A DNA stretch of 5,891 nt from Candidatus Dojkabacteria bacterium UBA5749 (GTDB lineage Bacteria; Patescibacteriota; Dojkabacteria; SC72): NCBI GenBank assembly GCA_002419125.1, contig DIFL01000034.1, positions 11,620 through 17,510 of the forward strand, given 5' to 3'. The position numbers were made by a program, and so were the translations under genes. The notes beneath the pieces were generated by a model. The model was not told where the DNA came from and searched no databases. It was given only the letters and a program-made list of their open reading frames with translations. This document shows, piece after piece, positions 1 through 4,636 of this stretch. Position 1 is the stretch's first letter, and each line of letters starts with the position of its first letter.

Positions 1-173
1 CCTATCCATGTATTTATTCCTATTTCTAAATCTGTAGCAGTCATTATTAATTTACCCTTACTTGTTTCAAATTGAACATTGTTTAGAATTGGTAAACCTG
101 GTTTACTACTAACTACCCTACTTATTATATTTAGATACTTTGCCAGGGTATCTTGGTTACAAGAGAATTGCAT
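1..173 (-). CDS. dnaN: DNA polymerase III beta subunit (sliding clamp), N-terminal part
   Basis: This is the start of the sliding clamp, the ring that tethers the replicative polymerase to DNA. Reading the minus strand from the ATG at 173-171 gives 57 complete codons before the window edge, so the gene is 3'-truncated by the window. The visible peptide begins MQFSCNQDTLAKYL. It then shows the two N-terminal hallmarks of the family: a PILNNV segment (residues 28-33, usually PILsNv) and TATDLEIGI (residues 45-53, the family's TATDLEi.i signature). Its place immediately downstream of dnaA on the same strand is the standard dnaA-dnaN order. No Shine-Dalgarno sequence precedes the ATG; the upstream bases are nearly all A and T. 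The identification rests on the signatures plus synteny. About 85% of the protein is expected to lie outside the window. Confidence 0.93.
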   Translation of the reverse strand, partial: MQFSCNQDTLAKYLNIISRVVSSKPGLPILNNVQFETSKGKLIMTATDLEIGINTWI

Positions 174-247
174 TTTTGTGTTAAATAATATTATGTACTT
201 GGCAGTTATCTGTATATTTTACTCAATATTGGATTTCTTTTCTACTG

Positions 248-284
248 TTTTAATAATTAATATAAATAGTTGTAATAGTAGTAG
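248..284 (+). promoter_or_regulatory. Candidate DNA unwinding element with DnaA-trios
   Basis: An uninterrupted A/T run (248-268) leads into trinucleotides in one register: TAG (267), TTG (270), TAA (273), TAG (276), TAG (279), TAG (282). After a 4-base spacer (285-288) comes a DnaA-box-like site. In B. subtilis, DnaA-trios (3'-GAT-5', that is TAG read 5'->3') sit next to DnaA boxes and load DnaA onto the single strand during melting. The order here (A/T run, trios, short spacer, box reading TNTGGATAA on the same strand) matches that layout. The B. subtilis spacer is GC-rich and this one is not. The assignment is inferred from the pattern. Confidence 0.65.
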
Positions 285-288
285 AGAG

Positions 289-305
289 TATGGATAAGTG
301 AATAA
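289..305 (-). promoter_or_regulatory. Pair of overlapping DnaA-box-like sites next to the trios
   Basis: On the minus strand these bases read TTATTCACT (305-297) followed by TTATCCATA (297-289), sharing one base. TTATCCATA differs from the consensus TTATCCACA at one position. TTATTCACT differs at one position from the relaxed consensus TTATNCACA. They are tandem, in the same orientation and 4 bases from the trio run, as expected for the double-strand anchor of a DnaA filament. They are the weakest-matching but best-placed boxes. Confidence 0.6.
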
Positions 306-364
306 GTGTTAAAGATATCTATACCTATACTACTCTTTTACTCATAATATCGTTGTAAGAAACA

Positions 365-373
365 TGTGAATAT
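365..373 (-). promoter_or_regulatory. DnaA-box-like site (weak)
   Basis: The minus strand reads ATATTCACA, one mismatch from the relaxed consensus TTATNCACA and two from TTATCCACA. It lies inside the dnaA-dnaN spacer in the same orientation as the boxes at 289-305. On its own it could be chance in such AT-rich DNA. Confidence 0.35.
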
Positions 374-456
374 ATTCAGTTCAAAAGTTAATTAAATATT
401 ATGAAATAACTTAATATTTAAATTAATTACCTAATTGTTTAAAAGTTTTGATTAAT

Positions 457-465
457 TGTGGATAC
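457..465 (-). promoter_or_regulatory. DnaA-box-like site
   Basis: The minus strand reads GTATCCACA, one mismatch (first base) from the consensus TTATCCACA. It shares the orientation of the boxes beside the trio element and lies mid-way in the dnaA-dnaN spacer. Confidence 0.55.
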
Positions 466-585
466 ATGTCAGAATACCCTACTGGGTAAAACGTTGCTAG
501 TAAAAGACGGTGTTAATATAGCAATCTTTTTTCTGTGGAGTAATGAAAAAGTTATTAACCACTTATTCATTAATTTTCCCCAAAG

Positions 586-594
586 ATATCCACA
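586..594 (+). promoter_or_regulatory. DnaA-box-like site abutting the dnaA stop codon
   Basis: The plus strand reads ATATCCACA, one mismatch from TTATCCACA, and it ends one base before the dnaA stop codon (595-597). Its orientation is opposite to the other boxes in the spacer. A further near-match, TTTTCCCCA, lies at 574-582. Confidence 0.5.
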
Positions 595-2067
595 TTAATA
601 GAAAAGTTCTCCCCTACACTTCTCTATCTTCTCAGCTAAACTAGTATCTTCCTTTATTTTCGTAGGCACTACATCACAAGCATAAAGGACTGTTGTGTGA
701 TCGCTTTTATTTAATAAATCTGCAATCTTTTGAAGAGGCATTTCTAACTCAGTTCTCAAAAGATGCATAGATACTTGCCTTGCTAATGCAATATTACTAA
801 CCCTTCTTTTGCCTTTCATAACCTTTACGGGCACATCAAAGACTTCAGACACAACCTCTAAGACTCTTTCGGGGGTTACTCTTTTCCTTTTACTCTCTAT
901 ATCTACCTGTAATATTCTCGCAACCTCTTCGTACGAAGGGACTTGGCCCAATTTAGTTAAAGTCAAAACTTTAGTAAGTGCTCCCTCTAACTCTCTTACA
1001 CTACTTTCAATATTTTTAGCTATTAAATCTAAATATGCATCAGGAACAGTTATTTTTTTATCAATCATAATCTGTTTTAAGATAGCTAACCTAGTTTCAT
1101 AATCAGGAGGTTGAATATCACACACCATACCTCCCTCAAAACGAGTTCTAAGCCTATCAGTAATATTTTTAATATCCTTTGGAGCTCTATCAGAAGCTAA
1201 TACTATCTGTTTGTTTGCTTGATACAGAGTATTAAAGGTATGGAAAAGTTCTTCTTGTGTTTTAGGATATGTTTCTACAAATTGAATATCATCTATTATT
1301 AATAGATCTACCTCTCTATACTTAGTTCTAAAATCTTCGTTCTTTTTTGTTCTAATAGCTTCAATCATTTCATTTAAGAACTGTTCTATGGAAACATATA
1401 CTACTTTTCTAGAAGGATTAACTCTTAATACCTCATTTCCAATAGCTTGCATTAAATGAGTTTTACCTACACCAGTACTACCATAGTAAAAAACAGGGTT
1501 ATATGATTTAGCAAAACCCTCATTGTCTATATCAGAGACTACTGATTGCGCAACAGCTTCTGCCAACCTGTTGTTTGCTCCAACAACAAAACTTTTGAAG
1601 GTATATCTAGGATTGAGTCTAGCCTTTTTAACGGATTCCTCATACTTCCTTTTGTCTCCCTCAAGTTTCGTAAAGAGATCAACTACAGGATTTCCACTCT
1701 TGTGAAGAAATTTGTATCTTTCCTTAGGTGCTTCACTTTCTCCTGTCTTTACTATTATTTCTATCTGTAAATTTTGACCAGTAGCTTTAGTTAAACAGCT
1801 CTGTAAAAACTTGTTGTAGTCTTTTAAAATAGTTTCTCTTTTAAATTCATTAGAACAAGATATCGTGGCAACACCATTTTGTACCCTCTCAAGATATGTT
1901 CCTGCAAACCAAGAATCAAACTCTACCCTATCTAAAACCATTCTTAAATTCTCAGTCACTATTTTCCAAGTATCCTCTACATCAATCTCAGAGTTTTCAG
2001 TTTGTGTATTAGAAAGGTTAGGCTTTAATACATTTTGAGAATATTGTTCAAAGTCGATTTTATCCAT
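595..2067 (-). CDS. dnaA: Chromosomal replication initiator protein DnaA
   Basis: DnaA binds origin boxes, forms an ATP-dependent filament, melts oriC and recruits the helicase. At 490 residues it is slightly longer than usual (about 450-470) because about 30 polar residues precede domain I. No alternative ATG, GTG or TTG lies in that stretch, so I keep the ATG at 2067. Domain I is about residues 32-106. A short linker (about 107-150) follows, and the AAA+ domain covers about 151-395. The AAA+ motifs are Walker A GSTGVGKTH (196-204), Walker B LLIIDD (255-260), sensor 1 ASDR (291-294), box VII RLRTRFEGG (305-313) and sensor 2 VRELEGAL (357-364). Domain IV (about 396-490) ends in the DNA-binding signature, which here reads NKSDHTTVLYAC (453-464) in place of the usual GGRDHTTVLHAC. 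dnaN follows on the same strand. No Shine-Dalgarno is visible. A perfect DnaA box at the promoter suggests autoregulation. Confidence 0.98.
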   Translation of the reverse strand: MDKIDFEQYSQNVLKPNLSNTQTENSEIDVEDTWKIVTENLRMVLDRVEFDSWFAGTYLERVQNGVATISCSNEFKRETILKDYNKFLQSCLTKATGQNLQIEIIVKTGESEAPKERYKFLHKSGNPVVDLFTKLEGDKRKYEESVKKARLNPRYTFKSFVVGANNRLAEAVAQSVVSDIDNEGFAKSYNPVFYYGSTGVGKTHLMQAIGNEVLRVNPSRKVVYVSIEQFLNEMIEAIRTKKNEDFRTKYREVDLLIIDDIQFVETYPKTQEELFHTFNTLYQANKQIVLASDRAPKDIKNITDRLRTRFEGGMVCDIQPPDYETRLAILKQIMIDKKITVPDAYLDLIAKNIESSVRELEGALTKVLTLTKLGQVPSYEEVARILQVDIESKRKRVTPERVLEVVSEVFDVPVKVMKGKRRVSNIALARQVSMHLLRTELEMPLQKIADLLNKSDHTTVLYACDVVPTKIKEDTSLAEKIEKCRGELFY

Positions 2068-2068
2068 A
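2060..2068 (+). promoter_or_regulatory. DnaA-box-like 9-mer over the dnaA start codon
   Basis: The plus strand reads TTATCCATA, identical to the origin-proximal site at 289-297 (there on the minus strand) and one mismatch from TTATCCACA. It covers the ATG and part of codons 2-3 of dnaA. The coding sequence for Met-Asp-Lys forces most of these bases, so coincidence is quite possible. Confidence 0.25.
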
Positions 2069-2093
2069 CTTAATAAAAGTAGAACTAAAAAAT

Positions 2094-2137
2094 TTAAAAA
2101 CTAGGGGCAGTCATGGTCGATTGGGACTAACACTCCT
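2094..2137 (-). other. Untranslated leader of dnaA with a GC-rich patch
   Basis: Bases 2101-2137 are much richer in G+C than the surrounding intergenic DNA. They fall in the predicted transcribed leader of dnaA, between the -10 box (2138-2143) and the ATG. On the minus strand a six-codon frame (ATG at 2114, TAA at 2096-2094) lies inside it. The patch offers only weak pairing (AGTC with GACT around a 12-base loop), so no known riboswitch or strong hairpin is recognised. Its role is unknown. Confidence 0.35.
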
Positions 2138-2166
2138 ATTATATGAATTTTTTTTAAGATGTGGAT
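2138..2166 (-). promoter_or_regulatory. Probable dnaA promoter, -35 region overlapping a DnaA box
   Basis: On the minus strand a perfect TATAAT (2143-2138) precedes dnaA and would give a leader of roughly 60-65 bases. Seventeen bases upstream, the -35 position falls within the perfect DnaA box at 2160-2168 and resembles TTGACA poorly. That arrangement suits a promoter repressed by DnaA. The -10 call is fairly firm; the -35 call is not. Confidence 0.55.
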
Positions 2167-2168
2167 AA
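2160..2168 (-). promoter_or_regulatory. Consensus DnaA box
   Basis: The minus strand reads TTATCCACA, the exact consensus box and the only perfect copy I found in the window. It sits upstream of dnaA, over the -35 position of the predicted dnaA promoter, so it may serve both autoregulation and the upstream half of the origin. Confidence 0.8.
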
Positions 2169-2247
2169 GATTTTACAAAAGGTTAAAAAACGTTTAAGAT
2201 ACAAGCTATTTAATTATCACCTTCTGTATCTATCAGAGATATACATA

Positions 2248-2256
2248 TGTGGAAAA
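2248..2256 (-). promoter_or_regulatory. DnaA-box-like site in the dnaA-rpmH spacer
   Basis: The minus strand reads TTTTCCACA, one mismatch from TTATCCACA. It lies about 80 bases from the perfect box, in the same orientation, within the divergent dnaA-rpmH spacer. Confidence 0.5.
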
Positions 2257-2288
2257 GAACTTCTTAAGAGTTTTAAAATAAAGAATAT

Positions 2289-2318
2289 TTGCATAAATTG
2301 TATAAGGTAATATATAAT
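2289..2318 (+). promoter_or_regulatory. rpmH promoter (sigma-70 type)
   Basis: TTGCAT (2289-2294), an 18-base spacer and TATAAT (2313-2318) make a good housekeeping promoter. Transcription would start at about 2325, leaving only about 5 bases before the rpmH ATG at 2330. The resulting mRNA would be leaderless or nearly so, consistent with the lack of a Shine-Dalgarno sequence. Confidence 0.7.
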
Positions 2319-2329
2319 GAGCACATCTT

Positions 2330-2512
2330 ATGAAAAGAACATATCAACCAAAAAATTTAAAAAGACTTAGAAAGTTTGGCTTTATGGCTAGAAATAAAGA
2401 TTCTAATGGTAAAAAGGTACTAAAAAGAAGAATAGCCAAAGGTAGAAAATTCTTAACAGTTTCTGAAGAGTACAAATTAAAAAGAAAGAAACCCACCTCA
2501 AAGATTAGATAG
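2330..2512 (+). CDS. rpmH: 50S ribosomal protein L34 (bL34), with C-terminal extension
   Basis: L34 is a small, very basic protein of the large ribosomal subunit that binds 23S rRNA. The start MKRTYQPKNLKR, then GFMAR (17-21), NGKKVLKRR (26-34) and AKGRKFLTV (36-44), track the family consensus from end to end. The canonical protein stops at about residue 44-46. This one runs to 60, adding a basic tail (SEEYKLKRKKPTSKIR). It is the first gene of the divergent cluster, followed by rnpA after 13 bases, as in most bacteria. The start is fixed by the MKRTYQP signature. No Shine-Dalgarno precedes it. Confidence 0.97.
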   Translation: MKRTYQPKNLKRLRKFGFMARNKDSNGKKVLKRRIAKGRKFLTVSEEYKLKRKKPTSKIR

Positions 2513-2525
2513 TATATACTAGAGT

Positions 2526-2861
2526 ATGCTCCCCTCAATAAATAGATTAGATAGAAAACAGTTTGCCAATTTAGGTAAGTTAAATAGAAAGTACAAAGGA
2601 GAGTATGGGATGCTTGCAATTGAGAATAGTTTGTCCTCTACTTCTAAGTTTGGTTTCATTGTTTCAAAAAAAATAGGTAATGCTGTACAAAGACATAGAA
2701 TGACAAGACTTCTAAGGGAGATAAGCAAGAAGTACTTAAAGGGAAAAACTAGTATAATGTGTGTATATATTGCATATAAATACTGTGATGATTATGAAAA
2801 ACTTCAAAAAGATTTTGATGCTGTTATTAACAATGCCTTTAGAGATATTAAAAAGAATTGA
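2526..2861 (+). CDS. rnpA: Ribonuclease P protein component
   Basis: RnpA is the protein subunit of RNase P. It helps the catalytic RNA bind precursor tRNA and remove its 5' leader. The protein has 111 residues, the normal length. The N-terminus has the common LPSINRLDRKQF opening. The family signature is at about residues 42-65, FGFIVSKKIGNAVQRHRMTR, with the usual RNR core appearing as RHR, followed by LLREI. A TAG in frame just upstream (2520-2522) confines the start to 2526 or later. It sits 13 bases after rpmH and overlaps yidD at its 3' end, so the three are probably one transcript. It is the only complete gene here that ends in TGA, supporting the standard code. No Shine-Dalgarno is visible. 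Confidence 0.95.
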   Translation: MLPSINRLDRKQFANLGKLNRKYKGEYGMLAIENSLSSTSKFGFIVSKKIGNAVQRHRMTRLLREISKKYLKGKTSIMCVYIAYKYCDDYEKLQKDFDAVINNAFRDIKKN

Positions 2862-3093
2862 ACTTCTAACTATTAAACTGTATCAAAAGACACTTTCGCT
2901 AGACCATGGATATATGGGGAAAATATTTCCTAACCTTCGGGCTTGTAAGTTTATCCCATCTTGTTCAGAGTATGGATATGAAGCAGTTTCTTCTTTTGGA
3001 ATCTTCAAGGGTAACTTCCTTGCTATTAAAAGAGTTGTTAAATGTAATCCTTGGGCTCAACCAGGACAGTATGATCCTATTCCTGAAAAATAG
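2833..3093 (+). CDS. yidD: Membrane protein insertion efficiency factor YidD
   Basis: YidD is a small membrane-associated protein that assists YidC-dependent membrane-protein insertion. With the ATG at 2833 it has 86 residues, in the family range. An amphipathic N-terminal helix leads to LYQKTLS (16-22), then ACKFIPSCSEYGYEAV (37-52) with C38 and C44, GIFKGNFLAIKRVVKCNPW (56-74) with C71, and the end QYDPIP (79-84). The usual CHP is CNP here. The open frame extends upstream to a GTG at 2761, with another ATG at 2794 (99 residues). I prefer 2833 because it leaves the usual short stretch before LYQKTLS. It overlaps rnpA by 29 bases, indicating translational coupling, and precedes yidC. The exact start is uncertain; the identity is not. 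Confidence 0.93.
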   Translation: MPLEILKRIELLTIKLYQKTLSLDHGYMGKIFPNLRACKFIPSCSEYGYEAVSSFGIFKGNFLAIKRVVKCNPWAQPGQYDPIPEK

Positions 3094-3111
3094 TTTAAGT
3101 TAGTGTATAAT
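3083..3111 (+). promoter_or_regulatory. Possible internal promoter for yidC-jag
   Basis: A perfect TATAAT (3106-3111) lies in the 52-base yidD-yidC gap, with CTGAAA (3083-3088, four of six matches to TTGACA) 17 bases upstream, at the very end of yidD. Transcription from it would begin near 3118, leaving about 28 leader bases before yidC. The -10 is good and the -35 is mediocre. Confidence 0.5.
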
Positions 3112-3145
3112 GCTTTAGATTTTAAATATTTTCAAATATAAATAT

Positions 3146-3991
3146 ATGTTAGCAACAATCTGGAATACAATTTTCTTTAACCCCTTACTTAACTTAATGA
3201 TTCTTCTCTACGACTTTTTAGGGAACAATTTAGGTTTGGCAATTTTGGGTATTGCTGTAATAGGAAGGTTAGTAATGATTCCTTTGGTAAAAAAACAGAC
3301 AGCAATGACTAAAAAGATGGCTTCTTTAAAACCAGAGTTAGATAAAATACAGAAGAAGTATGCTGATAACAAAGAGAAGCTTTCACAAGAACAGGTTAAA
3401 CTTTATAAAAAGACCGGGTATAACCCCTTGGGTTGTATTGGAACCTTTATTCCACAGTTAATAATACTTTCAGCACTCATTGGAGTAATAAGGGCGGTTA
3501 CCAATAGTGATCTTGAGGGTTTGTATCCTTGGGTTGTTGAATTGACAGAGATTGGAGAAAATACCGCTATTAACACTAAATTCTTGTTCTGGGAATTAAC
3601 TACTAACTATAAGGAAGTGTCTGCAGAGTTTGGGAAATTTTCTTTAAAGGCTCTTCCCTACATAGGTCTTTCTGTTCTTGTAGGTATTACACAGTACTTT
3701 ACAACAATATTTACTCAAAAGATGCAACAAGTAGGTGCTCCTAAGAAGAAGGAAGTAAAGAAAAAGAATCCAGAGGAACCTCTAGAGGATATTCAAGAAA
3801 AAATGCAGAAATCTACTATGTTGTTGCTACCAGTTATGACAGCATTCTTTACAATAAGTATGCCAGCTGCACTTGGTTGGTATTGGATGTTACAGTCTCT
3901 TCTTTTAGTAATACAGTATCTTTCCTTAGATTTTGATAAGACTAAAAAGGGTATTCAAAATCTTTTAGATATATTAAATAAAAAGAAATAA
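3146..3991 (+). CDS. yidC: Membrane protein insertase YidC/Oxa1
   Basis: YidC inserts and folds proteins in the cytoplasmic membrane, alone or with SecYEG. The protein has 281 residues, the short Gram-positive/Oxa1-like form without the large periplasmic domain of Proteobacteria. Hydrophobic segments lie at about residues 8-25, 29-48, 95-118, 167-190 and 223-262. The second contains the conserved hydrophilic-groove arginine (R41 in VIGRLVMIPL). The cytoplasmic coiled hairpin is about 51-90, followed by the family motif YNPLGCIGTFIPQLI (92-106). No lipobox or cleavable signal is seen, unlike B. subtilis SpoIIIJ. A Lys/Glu-rich stretch at 199-222 lies in the predicted second cytoplasmic loop. 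It follows yidD and precedes jag by 18 bases, the standard order. No Shine-Dalgarno is seen. Confidence 0.96.
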   Translation: MLATIWNTIFFNPLLNLMILLYDFLGNNLGLAILGIAVIGRLVMIPLVKKQTAMTKKMASLKPELDKIQKKYADNKEKLSQEQVKLYKKTGYNPLGCIGTFIPQLIILSALIGVIRAVTNSDLEGLYPWVVELTEIGENTAINTKFLFWELTTNYKEVSAEFGKFSLKALPYIGLSVLVGITQYFTTIFTQKMQQVGAPKKKEVKKKNPEEPLEDIQEKMQKSTMLLLPVMTAFFTISMPAALGWYWMLQSLLLVIQYLSLDFDKTKKGIQNLLDILNKKK

Positions 3992-4009
3992 ATTAAACAT
4001 ATTATTAAT

Positions 4010-4531
4010 ATGAAAGAGATAGTACAAAAAGAATTAGATTCCCTATTCTCTCTATTAGATATAGATGCTGATTATGATTTTGACATAGAAGAGAATGATG
4101 GGGTCTCATATTTAAAAATTTCTTTTACAGGAAACGATTTGGGATATTTAATTGGTAATCATGGTAAACACCTTGAGTCTTTGCAATATATATTAAGTAT
4201 GATGCTTAGAAATAAGCTAGAAGAGGGATGTAATTACAGGGTAGTCTTAGATGTTTGTGGATATAAAGAGGAGAGAAATAAAAAGATTGAACATTTAGCA
4301 CTACAAAAAGCGGATGATGCTAGGATATTAGGAGAGCCTGTTGAACTCTCTCCTATGAGTCCTTCTGATAGAAGAGTTGTACATATGACTTTACAGGTAT
4401 TTGATGATATTAAAACAGAGAGTGTTGGAGAGGGAGAGGATAGAAGAGTAAGGATTATTCCTGTCTCTGATAAAGAGATTTTACAAGATACAGATACTGG
4501 CTCAGAGAAAGAAGAAGAGATTGAGGAGTAG
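4010..4531 (+). CDS. jag: Jag/KhpB-type RNA-binding protein (KH and R3H domains, no Jag-N)
   Basis: Jag (KhpB, EloR) is a cytoplasmic single-strand RNA-binding protein usually encoded after yidC and linked in Firmicutes to cell elongation and post-transcriptional control. The protein has 173 residues. The KH domain (about 30-85) carries the GxxG loop as GNHG (49-52) within GYLIGNHGKHLESLQYIL. The R3H domain (about 90-150) shows R121-x3-H125 in DRRVVHMTL, then TESVGEGEDRRVRI (136-149), the family's TeSeGeep.RrV.I motif. An acidic tail (about 155-173) follows. The N-terminal Jag-N domain of Firmicute homologues is absent, as in several other lineages. It is 18 bases downstream of yidC and probably co-transcribed. 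No Shine-Dalgarno and no clear terminator after it. Confidence 0.93.
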   Translation: MKEIVQKELDSLFSLLDIDADYDFDIEENDGVSYLKISFTGNDLGYLIGNHGKHLESLQYILSMMLRNKLEEGCNYRVVLDVCGYKEERNKKIEHLALQKADDARILGEPVELSPMSPSDRRVVHMTLQVFDDIKTESVGEGEDRRVRIIPVSDKEILQDTDTGSEKEEEIEE

Positions 4532-4548
4532 TTTCAGATGTTTTTATA

Positions 4549-4635
4549 CGGAGAGAGTGGGATTCGAACCCACGGTACGATTTCTCATACGCACGCTCTC
4601 CAAGCGTGTCCTTTCGGCCACTCAGGCATCTCTCC
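4549..4635 (-). tRNA. tRNA-Ser (anticodon GGA)
   Basis: This is a class II tRNA of 87 bases. The acceptor strands GGAGAGA (4635-4629) and TCTCTCC (4556-4550) pair fully, and the discriminator is G as in serine tRNAs. The anticodon stem CACGC/GCGTG encloses the loop TTGGAGA, giving GGA, which reads UCC and UCU. A long variable arm with a GTAT/GTAC stem precedes the T arm (GTGGG TTCGAAT CCCAC). No CCA is encoded; the following bases are TAT. It begins one base after the CCA of the tRNA-Arg gene, so the two are surely co-transcribed. Confidence 0.96.
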
Positions 4636-4636
4636 C

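Larger units (their letters stand above)
174..594. other. oriC: Probable replication origin (oriC), dnaA-dnaN intergenic region
   Basis: This 421-base, strongly AT-rich stretch carries no convincing gene. It lies between the dnaA stop codon and the dnaN start, the position of the unwinding half of the B. subtilis origin. It contains DnaA-box-like 9-mers at 289-297, 297-305, 365-373, 457-465 and 586-594, each one or two mismatches from TTATCCACA. It also has a trinucleotide run at 267-284 and a 21-base pure A/T stretch at 248-268 that would suit a DNA unwinding element. The promoter for dnaN, if dnaN is not simply co-transcribed with dnaA, must also lie here, but I could not pick one confidently. 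The assignment is inferred from position plus motifs. GC-skew over the whole chromosome would confirm it. Confidence 0.82.

Noticed and set aside
79..297. A 72-codon plus-strand open frame, hydrophobic in translation
   Set aside because: It overlaps the start of dnaN on the opposite strand and the trio/box element. It has no ribosome binding site and no family resemblance; its hydrophobicity comes from AT-rich codons.
809..1770. Plus-strand open frames at 809-1102, 1523-1705 and 1546-1770
   Set aside because: They lie antisense within dnaA, whose frame has clear conserved motifs throughout; they are shadows.
2859..2861. TGA recoded as glycine, as in Gracilibacteria and Absconditabacteria
   Set aside because: No long gene has an internal TGA, and rnpA ends at a TGA exactly where the family ends. 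Reading through would add only four codons.
2344..3103. Minus-strand frames at 2344-2619 and 2519-2728, and a plus-strand frame at 2906-3103
   Set aside because: They are shadows of rpmH, rnpA and yidD in other frames, with no recognisable domain.
4532..4548. Rho-independent terminator between jag and the convergent tRNA genes (T run at 4541-4545)
   Set aside because: No stable GC-rich hairpin precedes the T run on either strand.
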